A DNA stretch of 64,000 nucleotides from IMG/VR virus record IMGVR_UViG_3300035199_000417, positions 1-64,000 of that record. One strand, written 5' to 3'. Both the position numbers and the translations under genes were made by a program. Shown here in pieces: positions 22,601 through 34,600 of the stretch. The notes below the pieces were generated by a model. It had not been told where the DNA came from, searched no databases, and saw nothing but the letters and a program-made list of their open reading frames with translations. How positions within the stretch are numbered: the stretch's first letter is position 1; each line of letters opens with the position of its first letter. Source of the stretch: a virus.

Positions 22601-25600
22601 GTGGCCATATCGCGGATGTAGGTGGCTCCCGACTTTCGTAATATCTCGTAGGCGGCGTCTTGGAGCCACGTCGGGATTTCGCCAATGTCGTCCTGCTTCA
22701 TGGCAGCGTCCAGGGTGCGGACGGCCTTTGCCAGGGTGGCCTCGTTAGGTTTAGATAAGTTAAACCCGCTAAGAATCTTCTCTAGCGATTCCTGATGCTC
22801 GGTACGAAGTTTGGAGCGGCTAGACTCCTTGACGGCATCCCTGACATCCTGAATAGCAGTATTCTTATCATAATTGTCAAGTATGCGTTGAGCGGCCTTC
22901 CAGACTCGATTTAACTCCGCTGGAGTACGGGCTTTAAGGAGGGTGGGGATCACCTTGATTAGCTCTAGCTCGGGCAGTATCTCCTTCATGTACGAAAAGA
23001 GTAAGAGCTTCGTCTCAACCATTGCCTCTTGCCCAAACAGCCAGCCCTCTTTAATGCCTCGCCGCTTACCTACTTCGTATCCCTCCGCGCGGCCCTCTCC
23101 TCTGCCGTATCTCTCGCCAGCCTTCCAGCCCCTGTCCATCCCCTTGACCAGCGCCGTGTACGAACCCTCTGCGTCCCCGGCCTTGTATCCGTCTCGCCAG
23201 CCCTTGTTCATGCCGGTGATGAGCCCCTTAAGGAACTCTTCCCTAGCCGTATCTCTAGTGCCAGCCTTGTAGCCCTTTCGATAGTGCCTCTCCTCAAACG
23301 CCTTGGCCATCCTGACAAGCATTGACGGAGTCAGCCGGGGATCGTGGTGCTTCTCGTAGCGGATGATCTCAGATGCCAGTGCCTGTCTCTCCCTCTGATT
23401 CAAACCGGCCTTCTCACCAGCGACATCTATCAGCTTTCTTACCCCGGTTAATGGTGCCCTCTTCTTTGGCGTCTCCCTAAAGGAGGCTCGCCCTGTCGGC
23501 CTCCGCTCTTGTTTTTCGACGAACGCCCTCCAGTTACTCTCGCGAATCTTTCTCGCTTCCACGTTTTGTTTCTTTGCGTTCTTCGGCGTTTTCCCATCTT
23601 TTTCCAGCCCTATCTTGGTAACCTTTTTTACGAACACAGTGTTGCCAATGGAGATTGCCTCCTCGGCCTCAAGAACCTGCTCGCCGGTTATCTTGTTGTA
23701 AAAGAACGTCGCCTTTCGTGGATCGTAGCCGATAGGAATCCAGTCGTTAATGTCAGCCGGTATCCTATGTTGTCCGCGTTTCCCCATCTCCCCCTCGACC
23801 ACAGCTATTGTCGATTTCGTTGCACCTTCCGTCAGAATTTTTAGGGCCTTGCCTTCGTCGTGGCGGAACCTAACCTTACCCACAAGCCTGACAAAGTTGT
23901 CGTACCCAATAATCGCGCCGACTTCGCCTTTCTCGGGGTCTGCTTTTATTTTTCCACCTTTTTTAAACATGCTGTGGACGGAGATGGCATATTTCTGTGC
24001 CTTCTCGAAATATGGGATGTTGATGCGAGCGCGAACCATCTTCCCTACAAGCCCCTTGGCTCGATTTTCAAAGACTCTTCCTTCGAAGCCAGCCCGATCC
24101 TCCAACTCCCCTTTTGTCGGCTTCATGTGGGCTTCAGCTTTCAAGTGTTCCTTGTTGCTTACTTCAACTTTTTTCCACACAGGGTACTTGAATTTCGGCC
24201 ACGGCGTGGCCTTATCTAAAGGTGGCTCCCTAAACGAATAGCGGCCCTCACGCTCGGCCTCCTTAAGTTTTCGAGATGAAGCAAGCAGCTTTCGGACTTT
24301 TTGGATCGACCTCAATTCCAATTCCCTCAGTTGCTTTTCGAGTTTCGCAATCGCCGCATCGGCTGCCTCTATCTGTGAGGGGTCTGAACCCCTCATATAT
24401 AGAAAGTCTCTCTCTTGTCTCTTAGCCAATAACTTGTCGCGAAGAGATTTTGCTTCTCCCGTATCCAGTACCTTCGGCTTGAATGCTTTCTGCTCCTCTG
24501 CTTTCTCTATCTTGGCCTGGATGCGGAGGCCAGCTTCTCTGGACTCGGCCTCGTCTCGCCTCTTCAGGTCAGCCAGTGTGTCTTCCCGCATGAGTGTTTC
24601 AGATAGGCCCAGTACCTCCTCAAGCGCCGTGACCGCTTTCTTGCTCTTGATACCCAGCATGTCAACAATGGCGTTGATAAACGCCTCTAAGAGATTCTTG
24701 CCACGCAGGTGTGCAAACTTGGTAGAGCGGGGAACCTTGATGGAGGCTAGAAACTTTCGAAACTCCGGGTTAGAAAATGCCTCGGCTACAAGCTCTGCCT
24801 CATTTGTAAGGCCGTAGAATTTTGAGTGCCAACTGTTAGCGGGACGGCCAAGGTTGGGGAACGCCCGCTTCTTCTCGACAAACCGCGAACGCTTTAGAAT
24901 AGTGGTCAGCCTCGCATACACCTCTTTGGTTTCGGGGCCAATGTGTTTAGACCAAGCGGTGTACATTTTCCCTTTTTCAGTCTCGGGCGACCAATATCTT
25001 CCTCCTAGCCACCGCTCTAAAGTCATCGTTCGGGTGGCGGCGTGTGTCGCTTCATGTAACAGCGTTTTCAAGACAGAGGTCGTCGCGTCTCTTCTTATCC
25101 AATCCGCTCTCGCTCCCGCCCAACTTGACTTCCTAACTGCGCGTATGGCCTGCCTAAGTAATATCGCGTCAGTAAAGAGATTGATTGTGGGGATTGTTTG
25201 ATCTGGAAGCGCCTTCTTCCTATCTATTCCCTCCATTTCTTGCCATGGATCATAGTTCCCGCCTATGGTCTTTTGATCTTTTGCTTTGTATTCATCGGAA
25301 CGACCCATGACCGCCAACCTGGGGACACCTGTCCGCTGTGATTGCAATATAGGGAGAAGCTCTTTCCAGAGGAGGTGCTGGGCCGTCGCGGCTTCACTTA
25401 CAGAATCCCGAGCGGCTACCTCCTGGTCATACGTCCCTGCGAGGATCGCGCGCTGGGTGTCCATCATTCGATGGGGCTCATCAGGCTGATTCATCAGACG
25501 GTCGATAGCCTCTTCCAGCGTGTCGCCCGCCCTCGGCCAGTATTTCTCCTTATGGGCTTCGAGAGTATCACGGACCATGTCGAACACGGGGGCGTCGGGG

Positions 25601-28600
25601 TCGGTCAATTTGGATGCTTCATCAAACGGATTCCAATCTTCCGCTGGATCGCGATAAGAAAATCTCTCCTGCCCCTTCTCCTGGGCGGATGCCCTAATTT
25701 TATCGGTGAGATCGAAGCCATGACTCTCCTTCGTCGTGGTGCGGTATTCCGTCTCCATTTCCCCCCCGAAGTAGTAGGACAGTAATGCCCCCGCCCTGGC
25801 CTCTTCTCCACCAGCGTGTCGGTCCATGGCTTGCGAGAATGTGAAACCCGAGTGCATGTCTGATATCATGCCTTCCAGTTCGTCCTCAAATTCCGCTGCA
25901 ACAACATCAATTGAGGGCCAGTTTTCTCTGGTATGCCGAGAGGATATAAAGGTGGGGCCATCCTCAAGCCACGGAGTTTTCCAGCTTTGGAAGCCCTGCT
26001 CGCCGCCCTCAGATACGTCTGGAGCGATGTCCCGGAATTTTTCGACTTCCTCCACTGTTCGATCCGGGCCTTTGTATCCTGTACCGAAAGGAACTTCTCC
26101 AAGGTTAACCTCAACCGTCCCTACCTTCTCCGCCTTCTTCCCTTCCTTAAACCTTCTGAGGATGCTCCCGTTAGTGTCGTTAACTAGGTTCCTGTCGTAG
26201 AATCCCTTCATCCCCTCGCCGCCAATCGAGAGGCCGTCGCCCTCAAACACGCCGCGAGGCTGTCCCGAGGCAACCTCCTCGCGTATCTGCTTGGCCATGC
26301 GGCCACCGACCACGTCATCCAGGGTGACACCCCTGTGGTGATTTATGTCTGTCATCCCCTCCAGGGGTAAGTATTCCCGGAAGACCTGCTCCCCATCTTT
26401 GAGTGCCGTAACCTTGACTTCTTTTTCCCCAACGACTCCTTCTTGCCGCACACCCACCCACTCGATACGATCCACCTTCGAACGAAGGTCGTCCTCGTAT
26501 CTCTCGATCTGCACTTCGCCCGTTGTCCAGGCTACCTTGTCGAACGGCTGTCCTTTCCCGTTGACATTCGTAGAGGCCCACTGGATAGCCCTCTTCATAG
26601 CCATCATGGGCCATGTCTTTTTCCAGGGGGCGTCGGGCATTGCCCACCGCGACCGCTTAATTGAGGCTAGGCGGGCCTCTAGCGGTTTTGTTTCCGACTC
26701 GGCCTCGGCCATTAAAACCGCCACACGCGATTTGATGTCGTAGAGTTTCTGCTCGTATTGCCCAAGCACTTCAGTTTCCTCTAATGCCTCTTCCTCCTCC
26801 TTCAACTTGTTCAACTTCCCGTCCCGTTCTTTCTTGATCTCTCCTATTTTCGCTTCGAGCTTCTCGACCTCGACCTTGATCTCGATGGGGGCCTGATATC
26901 CAAATTCCTTGGACACCAGCGTCTGTGCCTTGGCCACTATCTCGTCGTGGGTGGCACTATCAGTTAAATCATATAAGAGAGGATTATCGGTAATTTTCCT
27001 CACAAGGCTCTTGACCTCTTCCGTGCGTAGTCCTCGGGCCTTCTGGTGCCAATCACTCTGAATCTCTTCTATGAAGAGAACAACCTTCCCGTCTTTATCT
27101 GTCCGCTCGTTAAAGCGAATGTGGGCGAAGATGTTGTCTGCCTTGTCGGCATAGTGCCCCTCGGAATACGTCTCCGTGTACCTGCCAACAAAGTCCCTAA
27201 GGTCAAGCTGGCCGTCCCGGTCTAAGACATGCGGTTCTGAATAAGGTTTCGTTAAAATATCTGGGGGCAACCCAAACTTCTTAGAGGCTTTACGAGCCCA
27301 CACTGCGGCTATATTCGGATGAAAGAGTCCAATATAAGTCTCCCCAGTGGCCCGAGTTAACCTCTCCTTTTTCAGATCACCCGGTCTCACCCCGAAGTAG
27401 TCTTTGAACCTCTTGCTAGCGGCTCCACGGGCCGGGCCTCCGTGAGGGGCCAGTGCCGCTTCCCTCTCCCAATTACGGTAGAGGAGGCTGCCTTCCTTCA
27501 TCACACTAAGCGCGAACTCTCTAACTTGTAGGTATAGCTTTCGTTCGAGCTTATCTCTGTCTATCTTGGGCTTGCCATTCGCATAGCGGATGGCGTACTC
27601 TTCTTGCGTTTCTTCGTTAGCGCGGTTGTACTCCTCTATCGCCTCATCTCCCCTCATCTTGTCTGCGCGACGGCGAGCAACCTGTAACGCATCTCTAAAT
27701 TTCTCAAGATGTTTTTTCTCGAACTCGGTAGTCTCCTGCTTGGCACCCATCGTCAGAAGGATGGTGCGAGGGTTCACTGCTCCGTCAAGGGAATAAGCGC
27801 GATGTCTGTCAGCCGCTCCCTCCAGCACCACCTCATGGAGTTCGACACCGGCAGCTATTGCGTCCAGCACCTGTTGTATCGTCACCATCTTGTCTTCGCC
27901 GCCAAGAAGTTCTGCCAAGCCGCTCCAATATATTTCCTCGCTCTTGACGCCGCCCTTGTCGAGCATCTTCAGGACTTCTTTAGCGGACTTCTTGCCGCCA
28001 AACTTCTTCTGTTTAGCTATGTCCTCGGCCTTCGAGTACCAGACATCGCTAAAGCTGGCACGGCCCGCCTTCCTAAGCGTCCTCTCCGTGTCATCTATTT
28101 CGTCCTGAAGCTGCTCGGCAACCTGCTGTAAATTAAATTCGACATTGGGACTGACGTGTACCTGGATGGCAGCCTCCTCGACAGCCTTCTCTACGCCTCT
28201 CTCGTACTCGATGTGGGAGACCACGTCGAAGTACATATTTCGACCAGTCTGGCGGGCCAGGGAAACCTTATCAGCCCCTGGTATTTTCCCGAGCATTTCT
28301 GTCGCGGCCTGTTCCAGTTCCAGGGAGGCTTCTCGGAAGTTAGCCTTGTTGTCCCCTAACTTGGCCAGGGCGTCTGCGAAGCGAGACGTGTCTACGTCTC
28401 TTAGGCTTGCCCTTCCTGGGCCCTCAACATCGCCTTCTTCACGTCGTTCACGATCCTGTCTTGCCACTCCTTGTTCGACTCTCCAGATATCTTCTGCGTT
28501 GGCAGGGACAGAATCAGGTCTCCCTTCGAGGATTTCTTCGAGGGTTTCGGTGACGGTGAAGGTTTCGGTGGTCTTGCCTTTGAGTTTCCGTGTGTAGTCT

Positions 28601-31600
28601 TGCGGAACGATGGGGGGCCCTGTTTTGCCATCTTCTAGTTCTTCTTTCGTTTTAATTAGAGTACCAGTTTGGAGGTCGAATATAGCGTCTTGATCGGCCC
28701 AGATAGCTGCCTTCACGGCGTCCGCATAGGACTTCAGGGGCCACGAAGCATCCAGTATGAATCGCTCTTCCTTCTCCCCGGTCTTGGGGTTGATGTAGTT
28801 CTCATTAAGCCAACCGCCGAGGTGCGCGCCTTCCCTCTGGAATACTTCCTTGTGTTTGTCCAGATAATCCCGAAGCGACTTCTCATCGAGTTCAACTTCG
28901 GTGGGCGTCCACTCGGTCTTCTTATCGACACTGACAGCGAACCCCTTACCGGCCATCGTCGCCTGGAGGTCTGCCGTGAAGCCGTCCGGGTTCTCGCGGA
29001 TGACCGTCAAGAGATCGCTTATTTTGGCGTTATCAAGGCGAGCAGCCGCCTCTTCTGCGTAACTGTATCGCCCAACGCGAACGTCGGTGAGTGCCCGTGG
29101 CTTCGACGGGGGCCTTACTTGGGTTCGGGTTCGAGGTCGCCATCCAGCATCCCATGCAACACTCGCTTTAGCACGGAGTTCAGCAGGGCCCTGCTCTCGG
29201 GCGTATGATCTGGCCCCGTCGCTGAAGAAGGCAATTCTTGAGGCTGCGTTTCCGAGGGCGTGGTAGGTTGACTTTTCGAAGAACCAGAGAACCGCTTGCG
29301 CGTCCTGGGGCTTGAGTCCCGTTTGCTTCCCGACTTCTCGAAAGAATCTCTTGGCATACTGTCGCTCCTTTGCTGATGGGGCATCGTGGAGACCTGTGTC
29401 TTTGTCCGGGGTATCGAACAACCCGCCAAACTCTCTGGAAAATGTCCTGATCGCCCAGCGGTCTATGGTCTCGTCGCTTACCCCATTCATGTTCAAAAAG
29501 AATGGGCCAATTTTGTCACCGAATATGTACGCACCGGGAACTATCTTGTCGGCGCGGCCACCCAGAGACATGGTGGGCGTGTCCTTATATATCCCTCCAC
29601 CTTCTATACGCGGGTCGCGAAGACTCGGTTCATTTGCCACCTTGCGGCGTATTTTGCGTAACTCTCCAACCGAATGCTCGGACAGCAAAAACTTAAGGGT
29701 GCCCTTTACTCCCCTTTTATTAAGCATGTACTGCATCGTAGATAAGGCGTAAGCGAGAGCATTCCCCTGCTTGCCAAATATCTCATTAGATTCTGGATTG
29801 AGCTTGGGGACGATTCCGGTTCTGTCCCACTCGCCGTAAGCTAGGCCAGCAAATCTCCAGTTCAATTCGGCGGCGTTTCCATTAGATGTGATGGCCGCGA
29901 GCATTGAGAACACGGCCCTGGCCTGCTTGTAACCCTTTACGTTTCCCTTTAGCTCCGGGAAGATTTGTGAAGTGATGTCATACGCCGCTTTCATGTCAAG
30001 GTTGTACCAGTCTACTCCAGTGTTTTCCTGCTGGAGTTGGTATCTTGCGTTAGCTACAGCGCGAGACACCGCTGCCGCGAAATCGGCGGGGTCTTCATAG
30101 TTTGTCCGTGGCCGGTTGATGGCTCTCCCCACGTCGGCAACTGTGATCTGTTTGCCCTTCTTTCCTCCAGATGGAACAACCTTTCCAGCATTTACCAGCA
30201 AGGCCCTCGCCTCTCTGTCTTTTTTCGTCGAGGCTTTGGCCGTGCGGTCGAGACCGGCCTTGTATGAGAAGCGGGGGGCATACGAGAAGCGGGGGGCAGC
30301 CACCGGCTTCTTCCCATCAAGAACGTCGTCCAGTTCATCTACCTGGGCCTTTACCCTTACGAATGACTTCCTAGCCGCTGTCTCAGGGGCCGCTGTCATT
30401 CCAGAGGGCTCGGCTGCGGCCAGTTCAGAGAAGACCTTCTTAAACGCCTTCGCGACTTTCTTGGGGATTCCCCTGTTCTCTGGGTCAAACCCCGTGACAA
30501 ATCGTACCATTGCATGGAGGCCCCGTCTGGCCAGATTCGGGTCTTCGCTTCTGATGTAAGCTGCGATCTCGGCAGCGTGTTGCATATGTTCTAGATATTC
30601 TGACAGGGCCTCTTCTGCCATAAAATCAGGATCATTCATATTCTTCTTGTGTGTGACTATCTGTTCCTTAATGGCCGCTATTCTGTCCTTTAGCCAATTC
30701 CTTTTCGGCGATTCAAGCCAAGCCTCGTACCCGTGAGAGATACGAGGCCCCGGATCGAACATCGAGGCAAGTTCCTTTTCCAGTTCCTCCAGGGTCGCTT
30801 CCAGATGCTCCAACTCAGTGACCATCTTTTCCCGATATTCATGCCTCGACGCAATTAACCCCTGCGGGTCTCTTTCTTTAACTGTGTCGTAAACGTCCTG
30901 CCATAACTTCTTCTCAACCTCACTGTTTTTCGCACCCCGCTTCAACGAGTGCATAAACTCATGGAACCCAACCCCGAATAGCATGTTAGGGTTCATTTCA
31001 CTAACGAGATGCGAAGCGATATAGACGGTGTCCCTGTCTTCACTGTACCCATTAAATTGCCTTGCGGGGGTTTTTACGATTACAAGACGGACACCTGCCG
31101 AAGTTAAGATTTTCTCAAGTTCAATCTCGTTCTTTCCGTAGGTCAGGGGATTCGCAATCGTTGGAGCGCCCTCACCCTCGATGAAGAACATCTCGGGAAC
31201 AGTTTCTTTTTTTCCTAACAAAACGTCTCGGGCCTCTGCAATCGAGAGATACTTCACCTTCGAGTCTGGTAACATTGACTTCAAAATCATTCTTTGCCAC
31301 TTCTCTTGCTCCTCTGCAAATCTCTTCGCCCGCTCCCGCTTCTTTTCTATCTTTGCCAACTCTACGTCATCAACGGCCTCGCCCTTCGTCTTATCCAACT
31401 CAGTCTGTTGATCCCCCTCATTCTTTTTATGTGCCTCTGCCGCCTCGGTCATCGCGGACACCGCTTCGACTGCGTCCTTTCTCTCCTGTGTTATCAGCCC
31501 CTCCCCCTTCTTCGGTTCCGTCGTCTTCCCCTTTTTCCTGTCGCGGAAGCTGGCCCTTCCCTTGTCCTCTCCTTTAGCCTTCGCCTCCGCTCTCTGCCTC

Positions 31601-34600
31601 ATCTCCTGTTTAGCGAGTTCGGCCCTAGCAGCACGAGTACCGGGGAAGGCGATGTCCACCACATGGGCAAGGGCAGAATCCGCCGAGCCAAACTTGAGAG
31701 GCATGCCGAATTGGTCATCAAGAACCACTCTCACTCCCTCGTCCCCAAGCAACTGGGGTGCCTTACCGGGGCTGGTCACTTCGATCCGATAATGAGGGAC
31801 TTTTTGAAACCCCTCCTTACCAACCTCTTCTGTGGCACGCGCATCTGGAGGTATTATCCTGTAGGAGACATTTCCGTCACCCTTGGCGGTCTCCCCTCGA
31901 TTTATAGCGTTTGCAAAGTTAGCGACCGTGTCTATCGCGCCGTGAAGGCTTCTGACCTGCTGGTCTCGCCAACCTGTTTTTTCCAGGTCGGCCTGCATGG
32001 ATTCCGGTAGGCTTGCGATGTAGTTATCAACCTTCACCTCCGCTCTCTGCTTAAGCGCCTTCGTGGTTCTGGGGATATCCTTACGAGCCTCTGGCTTGTC
32101 AGCAAGATTAAGAGCCGTCTCGTTAATGGTATCGTTCATCAGGCGGATTGGCTTTGCTTCATGCTGCCGCTTGATCTTTCCTTCTCTCTGTTTTCGCTCC
32201 CCTTCGACCTTTTTCTTCTCTTTAGTAATTTCTTCCTTTGTCTTGTCCTTCTGTTTCTCACTGACGACCGGGGGGCCCGGCTTCTTGGCAAATGTCTTCT
32301 CGGGGCGAGACGGTGGTTTGGCTGGCTCAGAACTAACCGTGGCGTATTCTGGTAAGTTTCCTTCCTTGTCGAGGTCAACTTTCCATGTTCTTCCTGGCTC
32401 GCCACGAACATTACCACTATGCCCAGTGGTCACTACCGTTGCCGTGCCTGCCTCCTCATCAACCTCCAGAACTTTTGCCTCTACAATCCTTCCACTGAAA
32501 GGTGCTTCCTCTTTTTCAGGATTAAACTCCGGTAGCCCGTGTTTCTCACTTTGCGCGGCGGTTACCTTCGCATTAAGCGTGAGGGTTTTCCCTTCCAGTT
32601 CTTTCCCTTTGGGAGCTTCAGTGACAGGGGCCTCGGTGACGACCGGGGTCGGGACTACTTCGGCTTCAGTAGTGACGGGAGTGGTGACTTCCGGGGGGGC
32701 TTCCGGGGTGGCTACGACTTCGGGGACAGTCTCTAACTCCCTTTGTTTTTTTACGAAGGCCCTTAGTTGTTTTTCAGTTGCTTTGCTGAAGTCCGTTTCT
32801 TCATATTTCGTTCCTAAAGCTATTTCTTCTGCCATCTCTACGAGTTGTGGCTTATCCGCCTCCTTTAGCTCTTGATCCGCCAATGCTATTAACTCATCTA
32901 TCTCGTCCCCAGTAGGCTCACCAGTCGTAGTAACTTCGTCCAGCACCTCCCCGGTATCCGGGTCTAACACCTCACCCGGATCAGTTACCTCGATGTCCTC
33001 GTCGATGGCTGCGTCCGGGTCTCGTATCACTCCCGGATCATGTACCTCAATGTCATCCGGGTCTCGTACCACACCCGGATCATGTACCTCAATGTCATCG
33101 GCTGGGTCATCCGGGTCTCGTATCACGCCCGGATCAGTTACCTCGATGTCATCGGCTGGGTCTTCTTGACGCACATCGGGGTCATCTCCTCGCTGGATGC
33201 CCGTGGCTTCCTCAAATTCCTTCTCTTGCTTTTTCCTCTCATCATCAGCCTCCTCCCCAAGTACCTCCATCACCTTTACCGCCTCTTCGGCAGCGGCCTT
33301 GCTCTCCTTCCCCTCACGCTCGGTTGGCTTCTTTTTCCCCTCTTGGTACGCTTTCCAAAACTCCTCAGCGCCCAACCGATTGCGGGATTCAAGGCGATAA
33401 TATATTTCCTTAGCCTGTTCTTCACTCTCCACCCCTTCAGCGAAGGCAGCAAACTGACCCGGTTTTGACTTTTCGACAAGCAAGTTCTGCTGGTGTTCGG
33501 TCAGTTGGCCCGACATCATTTCGGAGTAGGCCATCTCTTCCGCCAGATCAATGTTCGGGTCATCCTCGACCGTGCGGTCTAAGCCTAGCTGGTCGGAGTA
33601 TTTCTCCTTGAGTCTGGCAAATTTCTTGGCGTCCATGTATTTTTCTACATAGTCGTACCCTTGCTGCCCCGCATAGCGACCACCCTCTGCCATGCCAATC
33701 AGTACAGTGGTCTGAATTGCCGTATCCTTCATCGCCTCTTCGAACTGATCGGAGTCCATGGCGTGGAAGTCCATGGAGAAAATAACGTCCGTCATTAGCT
33801 GGGCGTAGGTGGTCGCTGATTCTTCCAGAAGTTCCGGGGGGAGGTTCGTGCCGATAGCTGCAAAGGCCCCCTGAATAGCCCTGGGATTGAAAAAACTGTT
33901 AATTGGGGTGCCGTCTTTAAGTTTTCGAGATGCAGCAAGCAGCTTTCGGAATTGTGTCTTGGCCGCTCCTTTAAGGAGTCCCCTGGACATCAATCCCTCT
34001 AAGCCATGAGCCCCCATCTTCGAGAAGGTCATCGCAATACCGGCCTCAGCGCCGCCCTGCATCAAAGAATAGGCCAGGGCCTCCCACACACTGGGCTTAA
34101 CTCCTTGGGCATTGATTTGGCTCCTCTTCCGGTGGTAGCTATCAGCGCCAACTCCCACACCAAATCCGCCTCCTAGATAATACGGCAACGCTTGGGGGGT
34201 GGCTCCGAGTGCAGAAGCGGCCCTCCCAATAAGCAACATCTCGGTCAGGTTTGCGCCAGCTTCGGAGAGAACCCGCGACACCTCACCCCCTAGAAATGAC
34301 TTTTCGGCGGCAAGACTTGTCTCTGCGGTGACCTGTTCCCTGGCGTCATTTAGGTATTGGCTGAAGGCACCGAGCGTGAGTATGTTCGCGGGGCCTACAC
34401 CGCCCTTCCTCAACGCATCCATGGCCTCGTCAATTATCGGGATATAGAATTTCTGATCCGCTGCGATCTTAGTAGCCGAGTCGAGAGACCTTTTGAACTC
34501 ATAGATATGATCCTGTTTTTCAGCGTCCGACATCGCCTCATATTGGGCCAATCCCTCCTTGGTGGACCCGAATAAACCGTCGCGGATGTTTCTTAAATAT

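Noticed and set aside
32063-32875. A 270-codon plus-strand frame within the giant gene (Ser/Phe/Val-rich)
   Set aside because: It is the mirror of the Pro/Glu/Lys-rich minus-strand frame. The composition (long Ser/Phe runs) is what the complement of acidic codons gives.
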